NCBI GenBank assembly: GCA_030665485.1
Contig: DAOUZV010000080.1
Coordinates: forward strand, 1-5,736
Reading direction: 5' to 3'
Length of the DNA stretch: 5,736 nt
Source of the DNA: Chloroflexota bacterium
GTDB taxonomy: Bacteria; Chloroflexota; Dehalococcoidia; JABGRK01
Both the position numbers and the translations under genes were made by a program. Below are positions 1-5,736 of this stretch, piece after piece. How positions within the stretch are numbered: the first letter of the stretch is position 1; each line of letters starts with the position of its first letter. The notes under the pieces were generated by a model. It was not told the origin of the DNA and made no database searches. It saw only the letters and a program-made list of their open reading frames with translations.

Positions 1-146
1 CCAGCGCCAACGTCGGCGCCATGCGCTTATCTGCCATGGCCGACAAACTAGAGGAACAGGCCAGGCAGAGCGAAGTGAGCAACGTAGACCAACAGGTTAG
101 CGATCTGTGGATGGAATTCGATCACGTGTGCAGTGCCTTGCAATAA
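1..146 (+). CDS. C-terminal end of an HPt-domain signalling protein (partial)
   Basis: The 47 visible codons, read from base 3, end at TAA (144-146). They begin SANVGAMRLSAMADKLEEQAR, which matches the part of a histidine phosphotransfer (HPt) domain just after the phospho-accepting histidine (family pattern H-x-LKG-S-x-N-x-GA-x-x-L, then a helix with LEE). The histidine itself would lie a few residues upstream, outside the window. HPt domains pass phosphate between receiver domains in phosphorelays, in the cytoplasm. At the end of a longer protein they usually close a hybrid sensor kinase (BarA/ArcB type) or a receiver-HPt protein, and the visible part cannot tell which. The gene reads away from the rest of the window, towards the recombinase on the other strand. 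A stand-alone HPt protein is also possible. The domain call is fairly secure from the motif; the identity of the full protein is unknown. Confidence 0.75.
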   Translation, partial: SANVGAMRLSAMADKLEEQARQSEVSNVDQQVSDLWMEFDHVCSALQ

Positions 147-193
147 CAAAATAACGCCCCATTATTCTGGCACCAATCAAGCCAGCACACCCC

Positions 194-207
194 CCACTAA
201 TAAGTGG
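194..207 (+). terminator. Weak possible terminator after the HPt gene
   Basis: CCACT-AATA-AGTGG can form a 5-bp stem with a 4-base loop, 48 bases past the HPt stop codon. A run of four T (215-218) follows after seven other bases. The stem is short and the T-run is offset, so it is only a candidate for Rho-independent termination. Confidence 0.25.
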
Positions 208-291
208 CCTGTGGTTTTCCAATAAAAAACTTAATCAAAGAAGAATCGGGTTAGCCATCAAGATAAAAGAGTATCAATTCTCAAAAGCCTT

Positions 292-305
292 CCTTGTATA
301 CAAGG
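292..305. promoter_or_regulatory. Perfect 14-bp palindrome, GntR/FadR-like operator candidate
   Basis: CCTTGTATACAAGG reads identically on both strands. Its core TTGTATACAA fits the T-x-GT-(spacer)-AC-x-A pattern typical of operators bound by FadR/FCD-type GntR regulators. With no loop it cannot form an RNA hairpin easily, so protein binding to DNA is the more natural role. No GntR gene and no obvious target promoter is visible within the window. The family assignment is inference from the motif alone, and a chance palindrome is possible. Confidence 0.35.
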
Positions 306-433
306 CGTCATCCTATGAAAATCTAGCCATAGTAATAATCTGACTGCCAGGAATTGTTTGTTTTGGGTGGCATCTGGGCTTTTTGGAACCGTAGGCACTC
401 AGGTATTATCGAAAGGCCGCTGTTGGCACGGAA

Positions 434-455
434 GCGCCTATTCTGGAATAGACGC
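434..455 (-). terminator. Imperfect hairpin just downstream of the recombinase
   Basis: Arms GCGCCTATT and AATAGACGC flank the 4-base loop CTGG. Eight of nine positions pair, with one C-A mismatch. The structure lies 17 bases past the recombinase stop codon, where a terminator is expected. There is no T-run on the - strand after it (the transcript continues TTCCGTGCC), so it is not a classical Rho-independent terminator. It could instead stabilise the 3' end of the mRNA or be a recombinase-related inverted repeat. Confidence 0.35.
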
Positions 456-472
456 CACCGGCCACATTAGAG

Positions 473-1099
473 CTAGACTTCTGTCTGCTCCGCCATTTCC
501 AGGGCATCATCAACCTCAATACCCAAGTATCTTACTGTGCTTTCCAGCTTGGTGTGCCCAAGCAGCAACTGAACTGCTCGGAGATTCTTAGTCCGGCGAT
601 AGATCAAGCATGGCTTGGTACGCCTCAGTGAGTGAGTCCCATACTCTGCAGGGTCTAGACCGATTTCAGACACCCAAGACTCAACAATCCGGGCATATTG
701 CCGTGTAGATATGTGAGGTGAGGCTCTGAAGCGACTCTTGAAGAGGTAATCATTACTGGCCAGTTTTGCATGAGCTATCCAGTTGGAGACAGCATCCCTG
801 GTTTGCTCCGTGATCTCAAATTGAACCGTTTGATGCGTTTTCTGCTGCATAACCATGGCTCTTTTAGCAATAGTACTGCCATGCGCTATATCTCGAACCC
901 GGAGCTTTACCAGATCACAGCTCCTGAGTTTGCTGTCAATGGCAAGATTGAACAGTGCCAGGTCACGAATGCGGTTCGATAGCCCCAGCCGAATCCGAAT
1001 AGCCCAGATTTCCTTCAGTTTGAGAGGTGGTTTCTGGCCAACAAGTTTGCCTTTATTCCAAGGAATGTGCTTTTGAGGGTTGTGGGTAAGAAAGTACAT
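473..1099 (-). CDS. Short tyrosine recombinase / site-specific integrase (catalytic domain only)
   Basis: This 208-residue protein would cut and rejoin DNA through a covalent phosphotyrosine intermediate, as phage integrases and XerC/D do. The full catalytic set is visible: R59 (in DSKLRSCDL), K87 (in QQKTH), H156 and R159 (GTHSLRRTK), H182 (LLLGHTKLEST) and Y191 (VRYLGIEV), with the usual nine-residue step from H182 to the tyrosine. Only about 30 residues precede the catalytic fold (IPWNKGKLVGQKPPLK), so the usual N-terminal core-binding (SAM-like) domain is missing; typical family members are 300-400 residues. The frame could open 11 codons earlier at 1132, but ATG at 1099 is chosen because GGAGG lies 7 bases before it. 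Compact integrases of this type are familiar in proteobacteria as isolated genes. No excisionase, cargo or transposon partner lies beside it, and its natural target is unknown. The frame is intact, with no sign of decay. Confidence 0.88.
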   Translation of the reverse strand: MYFLTHNPQKHIPWNKGKLVGQKPPLKLKEIWAIRIRLGLSNRIRDLALFNLAIDSKLRSCDLVKLRVRDIAHGSTIAKRAMVMQQKTHQTVQFEITEQTRDAVSNWIAHAKLASNDYLFKSRFRASPHISTRQYARIVESWVSEIGLDPAEYGTHSLRRTKPCLIYRRTKNLRAVQLLLGHTKLESTVRYLGIEVDDALEMAEQTEV

Positions 1100-1106
1100 G
1101 AGATTT

Positions 1107-1111
1107 CCTCC
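1107..1111 (-). promoter_or_regulatory. Ribosome binding site that sets the recombinase start
   Basis: GGAGG on the - strand, seven bases before ATG at 1099, is a near-perfect Shine-Dalgarno. The upstream in-frame ATG at 1132 has no comparable site, and the GGAGG would lie inside its coding sequence. This decides for the 208-residue form over a 219-residue one. Confidence 0.7.
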
Positions 1112-1391
1112 ATATTTATGAAAGAAACTCAATTATTTACCATACCCAATTGGCGCAAACCGACACATAGCTCCCGTTCACGACTTATACTATTGGCCAT
1201 AGTCTAGATTTCACATTCCGGAAAACGCTCCTTTTAGACGCAGATATACAGTTTTGATTCTGTCATGGGTTTTGCAATTTAACAGCGCTAATTTCAGCTT
1301 GGATATTTGCCTATTCGCCCAGGATATTTCATAGGCTGACATAGCGTTATCCTTTCCGGAACTCAAGACCAAGGCTATAGTGCCACTGGTT
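1112..1391. other. Spacer upstream of the recombinase, with short repeats
   Basis: No gene is seen between the kinase stop and the recombinase. The stretch must hold the recombinase promoter unless it is read through from the kinase; I see no clear -35/-10 pair. It contains an inverted repeat ACTAT-TGGCC-ATAGT (1189-1203), two copies of the palindrome TTCCGGAA (1216-1223 and 1354-1361), and two direct copies of GGATATTT (1301-1308 and 1322-1329) spaced 21 bases, close to two helical turns. Each is short enough to occur by chance. Confidence 0.5.
1369..1389 (-). terminator. Possible terminator hairpin after the kinase gene
   Basis: Right after the kinase TAA, the - strand reads CCAGTGGC-ACTATA-GCCTTGG. 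It can form seven pairs, including one G-T, with one bulged base and a six-base loop. The following sequence, TCTTGAGTT, is only moderately T-rich, so the call is weak. If it does terminate, the kinase and the recombinase are separate transcripts. Confidence 0.3.
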
Positions 1392-3563
1392 TTAGAAGGC
1401 GCGCTTCATGGTGGTTATCAGTTGGTCAACTTGTATCGGTTTGGTTACGTAATCGATAAAACCCGCCTTGGTTCCTTTTGCAATATGCTCCGGCATCGCA
1501 TGGGCACTCACGGCGATCACGGGAATATCTGCCGTTTCGCAGTTAGTGTGTAGCTTCTCCAGGGCCTCAAATCCATCCATCCCTGGCAGGTCTAGATCCA
1601 TGAGAATCAAATCAGGGTGCTGTTCACGGGCGATGTCGAGGCCTTGTTCCGCATTGGGAGCAGACAAGAGTTCATAGTTTGGCAGCTTTTTAAAAATCAA
1701 CCGCATTAGATCCAGATTGGCCGGATTATCTTCCACATAAAGAATCCTCTGAGTGCTTCTCCCGATGTCAATCGCTGCGACGGATAATGCTGCTATATCC
1801 TCTTCAGCTAGCTTCATTGCTATCGGTTGCGCCTGGGGTAACTCGATCCAGAAGGTAGAGCCCTGGCCATACTCACTCTTAACTCCGATGTGTCCATCCA
1901 TTGTCTCTACGAGCTTCTTTACAACGCTGAGGCCAATACCAGTGCCTTCAACGGTTTCACCTTTAAGCGCTACCCGGTAAAAAGGATCGAACACCGCGGC
2001 CTGGTCCCCAGGCTTTATGCCGATGCCGGTGTCGGTGATATTGATGCGTACCCGGCCCTCCAGCGCGCTAGGGAAGGTGATAGTCACTTTGCCGCCCTTG
2101 CTGTTATATTTGATGGCATTGCTAAGGAGGTTGACCATTATCTGTTTCAGACGCTTGATATCTGCATGAACCCAGGGTATTTCTACGGGCAGTTCACGTA
2201 TGGTCACTCCCTTTGCCAACGCCAGGTTTCTTACCAGCATAAGGGTGCTATTAAACACCGTCTCCAGCGGGACGTCCTCGATGGACAGTGCCATCTTTTC
2301 GGCATCTATCCTGGCGATGTCCAGTATCTCATTTATGAGGTACAGCAGGTGCTCCCCCGCCTCGAAGATATGTTCTACTGCTTCCTGCTGTTCCTCATCC
2401 ATCCGTTGCTCATCAAGGCGCATTAACTGGCTGAAACCGAGGATGGCATTCAAGGGTGTACGTAACTCATGGCTCATTCGGGAGAGGAAGTCTGATTTGG
2501 CACGGTTGGCGCGCTCGGCCTCCTGCTTGGCGGCTATCAACTGTTGCTCTGCCTGCTTGCGTTCGGTAATGTCGCTTATCATCCCTAGGGAACCGGAGAA
2601 ATTGCCGTTTTCATCATATAATGGGTTGGCGGCGATAGATGTCCAAACGTCACGCCCGTCCTTATGACGAAAACAAAATTCGTGTATTTCTGAAATACCC
2701 TCTCTGCGGCGATTCAGTTTTATTATTGCTTCTGCCTGAGCCGACTCATCCATAAAGTCAAGCACTGACCGGTCAAGCATTTCATCTGGCAGATACCCCA
2801 GTATCTCTGCCATCCTCTGGTTGGTAAAGCTAGTCTGACCCGAGCTGCTAATGATCCAGACCCCTTCCTGGGCAGTCTCAACAATTTCGCTATACTTGGC
2901 TTCACTCTTTTCCAGGTGCTTGATAATTGGTCGGCCCGTGCGCTTAAACAGTAAGCCACCCGCTACAATAAACAACACACTAATTGCCAGTGCAGACAAT
3001 GCAGCCGTTATAAATGGTGTCTGCACTTCGATAAGATCGATCTTGGCTACGATCCCAAGATCTAGTTCTTTCACCGGTTCAAAAGCCGCTAGAACTTTCT
3101 CACCTCGATAGTCTAGGCCGACCATCGTTCCAGAGCGGCCCTCTAACGCTGCCCGCATAGGCTCAGCTAAATCAGATGAAAACGAAACAGGTGCCGGTGA
3201 TGTCACCTTGCGATGCCGGTGACTTAACAAGAAGACGATTTGATCGCCATCGCGTTTGGCCAAGGTAAACTCACCTGTTTTTCCAAACCCCCGGAAATTC
3301 TTGTGGGCTTCTCGAATCTGACCGAGTGTGGCGGTATATGCCCCACCTGTGACGGGCCGGTCATTATACTTCTTGTCAAAGCGTGCAACCGCCTCGATCA
3401 TGCGCGCCCGGCTCAGTGCTGTTTCCACCAGACGTGCAGTCTGACCATCCATGGTTGTGCGATACAGAAAAGCAATAGAAACTCCCCCAACAGCCATACT
3501 GACCAACACCATGATTAGAATCAGATGAATGCCTTTTCGACGAATAATATCGTTTTGATTCAT
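1392..3563 (-). CDS. Membrane hybrid sensor histidine kinase (Cache-PAS-HisKA-HATPase-receiver)
   Basis: A 723-residue sensor kinase that would autophosphorylate on histidine and pass phosphate to its own receiver domain. Membrane segments at about 11-34 and 184-206 enclose a roughly 150-residue periplasmic sensor. Its GKTGEFTLAKRDG (95-107) and SGTMVGLDYRGEKVLAAF (144-161) stretches look like a Cache-type ligand domain. A PAS domain follows (about 220-340, ending in DITERKQAEQQL), then a coiled linker. The HisKA H-box is SHELRTP with H365. The ATPase domain has an N-box (N478, N482), DTGIGI (511-516), FDPFYR (525-530) and GTGIGL (540-545). The receiver (about 605-721) has the acidic pair E611/D612, phospho-acceptor D656 in LMDLDLPGMDG, S686 and K708. 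All catalytic residues are present. No HPt or output domain follows, so the phosphate must go to a separate HPt protein or the receiver acts as an internal brake. The start ATG has only a weak Shine-Dalgarno. The signal sensed is unknown. Confidence 0.93.
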   Translation of the reverse strand: MNQNDIIRRKGIHLILIMVLVSMAVGGVSIAFLYRTTMDGQTARLVETALSRARMIEAVARFDKKYNDRPVTGGAYTATLGQIREAHKNFRGFGKTGEFTLAKRDGDQIVFLLSHRHRKVTSPAPVSFSSDLAEPMRAALEGRSGTMVGLDYRGEKVLAAFEPVKELDLGIVAKIDLIEVQTPFITAALSALAISVLFIVAGGLLFKRTGRPIIKHLEKSEAKYSEIVETAQEGVWIISSSGQTSFTNQRMAEILGYLPDEMLDRSVLDFMDESAQAEAIIKLNRRREGISEIHEFCFRHKDGRDVWTSIAANPLYDENGNFSGSLGMISDITERKQAEQQLIAAKQEAERANRAKSDFLSRMSHELRTPLNAILGFSQLMRLDEQRMDEEQQEAVEHIFEAGEHLLYLINEILDIARIDAEKMALSIEDVPLETVFNSTLMLVRNLALAKGVTIRELPVEIPWVHADIKRLKQIMVNLLSNAIKYNSKGGKVTITFPSALEGRVRINITDTGIGIKPGDQAAVFDPFYRVALKGETVEGTGIGLSVVKKLVETMDGHIGVKSEYGQGSTFWIELPQAQPIAMKLAEEDIAALSVAAIDIGRSTQRILYVEDNPANLDLMRLIFKKLPNYELLSAPNAEQGLDIAREQHPDLILMDLDLPGMDGFEALEKLHTNCETADIPVIAVSAHAMPEHIAKGTKAGFIDYVTKPIQVDQLITTMKRAF

Positions 3564-3720
3564 TGGCTTTACTAATATCGGCCCATCGGATGAAGGAAGA
3601 ATTTAGTCTTTAGTGTAGTTGATAGCTCCACAAAAACAGGCTGCCTTAGCTCAATGCTGCAAATTACCCTCAAGAGTTGCACTCAAACGGCATAATAAAT
3701 ATAAGAAGGGTGCTGAGCGG

Positions 3721-3969
3721 TTACGTCAGGGCCTCAATGGCCGCTCCTGGCACTGACCCGGCCTTGGGCTTGTCTGTTTCCTCGTACCACAAAGACTGGT
3801 TTTCTCGAAGGTCGTTAACCGACACTGAGCGGTCATTTGCGTTTCTATAGTGATAAGCAGCCACCGACACACAGGAGCCAAGCAGCTTGAATAATCGGTT
3901 AGCTGGAACCCAGTGGAAGCGGCAATCCGATTGGCTTAAGTTCCGAAGTATATCCAAGGGGGAAGGCAT
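3721..3969 (-). CDS. Doubtful small ORF, hypothetical protein
   Basis: An open frame of 82 codons from ATG at 3969 to TAA at 3721. I do not recognise the protein: it has no signal peptide, membrane segment or motif I can name, and is of mixed composition with a basic, aromatic middle (NRLFKLLGS, then AYHYRN) and an acidic C-terminal part. No Shine-Dalgarno precedes the ATG (the upstream bases are CACTATTGG), and the frame stays open for some 80 bases further up without another ATG. It lies on the same strand as its neighbours. It may be a chance open frame, a decayed gene tail, or part of an intergenic repeat family. Listed only because it occupies most of an otherwise empty gap. Confidence 0.22.
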   Translation of the reverse strand: MPSPLDILRNLSQSDCRFHWVPANRLFKLLGSCVSVAAYHYRNANDRSVSVNDLRENQSLWYEETDKPKAGSVPGAAIEALT

Positions 3970-4033
3970 CCAATAGTGCAGGCAAGAGACCAGAGGGATT
4001 GTCGAAGGGATATGGCAAGAAGTAACACTCGGA

Positions 4034-4070
4034 GGAAAGGTTGACCAGTTGAGAACTTAGCTGACCTTCC
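4034..4070 (-). terminator. Imperfect hairpin after the SYLF lipoprotein gene
   Basis: On the - strand, GGAAGGT (4070-4064) can pair with ACCTTTCC (4041-4034), with one extra base in the second arm, and the interior contains a small AGTT-GAG-AACT hairpin (4047-4057). It begins 11 bases past the lipoprotein stop. No T-run follows, so it is a weak terminator candidate or a 3' stabilising structure. Confidence 0.28.
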
Positions 4071-4081
4071 TTTGAACTGTC

Positions 4082-4648
4082 TTAGTTTAACGTGGCGTCC
4101 TTCCAGTACTTGGTTCCTTTGACTGTCGCTTGCAGTGCTAATCCACTCTCTGTCAGCTGATATATGGTGATACCGTCCAAGAGGATTTCGCCACCAATCG
4201 CGGCCCCTTTTTTTCCTGCCTTAGCCGCTGCATCGGCGTGGGCGCCAAACTCCCAACCACTGTTGATAAACTTCTGCATAGTGCCGTGGTCATGGAAAAT
4301 GAACACCGCACGGAAATCCTTGACGCCAAGGCCGAAGCCAATCCCGACTTCCCCCATGTTCATAAATGTGTGTTTACCTGTCTTATTGTCTTTAACAACC
4401 CCTTGGCCACCGCTGAAGCTGGCAAGCACAACATTGATGTTGGCATTACTAAAAACGGCATAACCAGCAGAGTTTATGACTTGCGACTTAGCTCCGGGCT
4501 GTATCTTATAGAGGTCAGAAAGTACCTCTTGTTTCATATTCAAGATCGCCTGGCGCTTTTCTGCCTTGGTGTTGGCGCCGGTGGTTGCGCATCCACTAAT
4601 AACTATCACCATAAACAGACTGAAAAAACAAAGTAGGCCACGTTTCAT
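4082..4648 (-). CDS. SYLF (YSC84-like) domain lipoprotein
   Basis: A 188-residue exported lipoprotein. The N-terminus is a basic-then-hydrophobic signal ending in the lipobox I-S-G-C with lipidated Cys20. Residue +2 is Ala rather than Asp, which under the Lol sorting rule predicts the inner face of the outer membrane. After a short helix (KAEKRQAILNMKQEVLSDLY), most of the protein is a SYLF/YSC84 domain: GYAVFSNANI (62-71), GGQGVV (80-85), GIGFGLGVKDFR (102-113), GWEFGAHADAAAK (131-143) and GLALQATVKGTKYWKD (169-184). Eukaryotic relatives bind phosphoinositides and actin; the bacterial role is poorly known, and lipid binding at the envelope is inference. GAGGA eight bases before ATG supports the start. 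It follows the AsmA-like gene on the same strand after 107 bases, which is enough space for its own promoter. The length is normal for the bacterial family. Confidence 0.88.
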   Translation of the reverse strand: MKRGLLCFFSLFMVIVISGCATTGANTKAEKRQAILNMKQEVLSDLYKIQPGAKSQVINSAGYAVFSNANINVVLASFSGGQGVVKDNKTGKHTFMNMGEVGIGFGLGVKDFRAVFIFHDHGTMQKFINSGWEFGAHADAAAKAGKKGAAIGGEILLDGITIYQLTESGLALQATVKGTKYWKDATLN

Positions 4649-4655
4649 TTTGAAA

Positions 4656-4660
4656 TCCTC
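4656..4660 (-). promoter_or_regulatory. Ribosome binding site of the SYLF lipoprotein
   Basis: GAGGA on the - strand, with seven bases between it and the ATG at 4648, is a good Shine-Dalgarno. It supports the start that gives a clean lipoprotein signal peptide. Confidence 0.65.
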
Positions 4661-4755
4661 ATAAATGACCGATGCGTTCGATCAGTACAAATCCCGGGTA
4701 CCCACAAAACAGGTTCCACGCGTTATGTTTCGCTCTGCATTAAGTTCCTCAAGTC

Positions 4756-5736
4756 TTAACCTCCAAACAGCCCCTTTAATTTATTGCCGATCCCCTCCAG
4801 AGTCGCTTGGATGCTACCCTCCTGTTTCTCCTCCATCGGTTCTCCGGCTATAGCAGCTGGTTTGCTTTCCATGCTTTGTGCAATCCTGAGGCACGGATTC
4901 TGCTCCCCGGAGCCCATCTCACCTAGGCCAATTAGGACTGCCGGCGGGAAAGCGAATACTGCCAACAGCCCGACCGCTTTTCGTGCAGCGGTTATCTTTT
5001 CTGCCTCAAAGGTGGGTTTAGCCAAGGTACCGCCAATCCGCACCGGTAAGGCTACATTCAGGGTGACGGATTTCGGTTTGGGTTTTACTAGTAGATCTAA
5101 AGTCTCTTTACCCAGGTTGATGTTGCCTTCACCGAATACGGTAGAGTGCTCTGTGTCCGCTAGCAGGGTGCGGCTGGTGGCTACGCCATCCTTTATATTG
5201 AAGTCACTGGCAAGACAATTTAGTGTGGCACTCTTTTTCTTCTCAGCCACGAAGACTCCCCCCAACGCGCTAAGTCCGCCGACAAATCTATCCAGGGCAC
5301 CGGACTTGAGTTCTCCCTTCTCCATCAGCAGACGGCTGTGGCCATTGAGACTGGCCATTATGGCAGCTACGGAACTCCCTTGTCCCTTGAGATCGATAGA
5401 GAGATCCCCTTTTCCGGAGAGAGTATCCTCATCTAGCGTTGTCTTTAACAAACGACCAACATCCAATCCCTTGGCTGATAGCTTCAAGGAAAGGCGTGGT
5501 TCTTTCTCTGTTGCATTAAGCCGTATCGTGCCATGGGCAACTGAATCTGTGACTTTAAACTTTAACGGTTTGATTTCCAGCACCCCGTCCTTGAGATTTA
5601 GATCGGTGGTCAACTTCTCGAGCACCAACTTGCGCGTCTTCACTTTATCGGCGCTGTAGCTGATTGCCGCGTTTAGGGTTTTGACTCCGTCAATGGCCAG
5701 TGGCTCTGAACTAAACACTTTATCCTTCTTCAGCCC
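4756..5736 (-). CDS. AsmA-family protein, C-terminal half (partial)
   Basis: The frame is open to the window edge, and 326 C-terminal residues are visible. The GTG at 5718 is an internal valine, not a start: the frame reads GLKKDKVFSSEPLAIDG, a typical AsmA stretch. AsmA-family proteins are about 600-700 residues, anchored in the inner membrane with a long periplasmic beta-rich body, and relatives (TamB, YhdP) help move phospholipids to the outer membrane. Visible signs are repeated beta segments of the form LNLKDGVLEIKPLKF and FNIKDGVATSRTLL, the conserved GKGDLSIDLKGQG region, and VALPVRIGGTLAKPTF, where family members end their repeat body. A hydrophobic stretch (LLAVFAFPPAVLIGLGEMG) and a G-x-x-NPC motif follow. 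The tail LEGIGNKLKGLFGG is also family-like. TAA lies at 4756-4758, with no obvious terminator before the lipoprotein gene. The name asmA is not given, because several paralogues share this domain. Confidence 0.87.
   Translation of the reverse strand, partial: GLKKDKVFSSEPLAIDGVKTLNAAISYSADKVKTRKLVLEKLTTDLNLKDGVLEIKPLKFKVTDSVAHGTIRLNATEKEPRLSLKLSAKGLDVGRLLKTTLDEDTLSGKGDLSIDLKGQGSSVAAIMASLNGHSRLLMEKGELKSGALDRFVGGLSALGGVFVAEKKKSATLNCLASDFNIKDGVATSRTLLADTEHSTVFGEGNINLGKETLDLLVKPKPKSVTLNVALPVRIGGTLAKPTFEAEKITAARKAVGLLAVFAFPPAVLIGLGEMGSGEQNPCLRIAQSMESKPAAIAGEPMEEKQEGSIQATLEGIGNKLKGLFGG

Larger units (their letters stand above)
147..472. other. Non-coding spacer between the HPt gene and the recombinase
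   Basis: I see no credible gene in these 326 bases. A 77-codon frame opening with TTG at 358 (+ strand) has no Shine-Dalgarno and runs antisense into the recombinase, so it is left out. The spacer is AT-rich in its first two thirds. It contains a short hairpin after the HPt stop, the 14-bp palindrome at 292-305, and a hairpin at 434-455 just past the recombinase stop. As the 3' ends of two convergent genes meet here, no promoter is required, which makes an operator-like palindrome unexpected. Confidence 0.6.
3564..4081. other. Gene-poor stretch between the kinase and the SYLF lipoprotein
   Basis: These 518 bases hold no firmly supported gene, only the doubtful ORF at 3721-3969. The 157 bases before the kinase should carry its promoter; TTGAGG on the - strand at roughly 3667-3672 is a possible -35, but no good -10 follows. 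Near 3715-3746, GAGCGG and CCGCTC can pair around an inner GGCC-TCAAT-GGCC hairpin, overlapping the stop of the doubtful ORF; this could end transcription from the right. The nonamer CTGAGCGGT occurs twice, at 3713-3721 and 3825-3833. Confidence 0.45.

Noticed and set aside
434..455. Hairpin beside an integrase gene as an integron attC site
   Set aside because: The recombinase lacks the features of IntI and its usual length, and no RYYYAAC/GTTRRRY core pair frames the hairpin.
358..591. 77-codon + strand frame starting with TTG
   Set aside because: It has no Shine-Dalgarno, a rare start codon, and its second half is antisense to the well-supported recombinase.
1890..2426. 178-codon + strand frame opposite the histidine kinase
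   Set aside because: It lies wholly antisense to the conserved HisKA and ATPase motifs of the kinase and shows no domain of its own.
4692..4703. CCCGGG and GGGTACCC overlapping palindromes before the lipoprotein
   Set aside because: Short, restriction-site-like GC palindromes without symmetrical flanks; not convincing as an operator or terminator.
4721..4748. GGAACTT on the - strand (4748-4742) before the SYLF lipoprotein, identical to the RpoE -35 element
   Set aside because: At the expected spacing the -10 region reads TAACG, which does not match TCTGA or TCAAA. The -35 match alone is not enough to call a sigma-E promoter.
4784..5659. 291-codon + strand frame opposite the AsmA-like gene
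   Set aside because: It is antisense to a clearly recognisable AsmA C-terminal region, is low in complexity (Ser/Pro/Arg-rich) and has no family motif, so it is a shadow frame.

Overview
The window carries ordinary bacterial chromosomal DNA, most likely from a gammaproteobacterium. This rests on three things: a YSC84/SYLF-domain outer-membrane lipoprotein, a Gram-negative AsmA-family envelope protein, and a Cache-PAS hybrid histidine kinase of the kind common in aquatic Gammaproteobacteria. I cannot name a genus. No rRNA, tRNA, CRISPR array or complete insertion sequence was seen.

Layout from left to right. Positions 1-146 hold the last 47 codons of a + strand gene ending in an HPt phosphotransfer domain. 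Positions 147-472 are non-coding, with a weak possible terminator, a perfect 14-bp palindrome (292-305) resembling a GntR/FadR-type operator, and a strong imperfect hairpin (434-455). From there every gene is on the - strand. These are a short tyrosine recombinase made almost only of the catalytic domain (473-1099, start corrected by its Shine-Dalgarno), a 292-bp spacer with small repeats, and a 723-residue membrane hybrid histidine kinase (1392-3563). Next comes about 520 bp with only a doubtful 82-codon ORF, then a SYLF lipoprotein (4082-4648). The window ends in the C-terminal half of an AsmA-family protein (4756 to the edge).

Two functional themes are visible. One is phosphorelay signalling: the hybrid kinase ends in a receiver domain and has no HPt of its own, and an HPt domain lies on the other side of the recombinase. 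The other is envelope maintenance: AsmA-like protein followed by a SYLF lipoprotein, in the same direction, 107 bp apart. The recombinase sits between the two signalling genes and could mark a past insertion, but I found no defined attachment-site duplication.

I did not find convincing evidence of a new multi-gene system. The items most worth checking are the minimal recombinase with its flanking inverted repeats, the orphan palindrome, and the AsmA-SYLF pairing.
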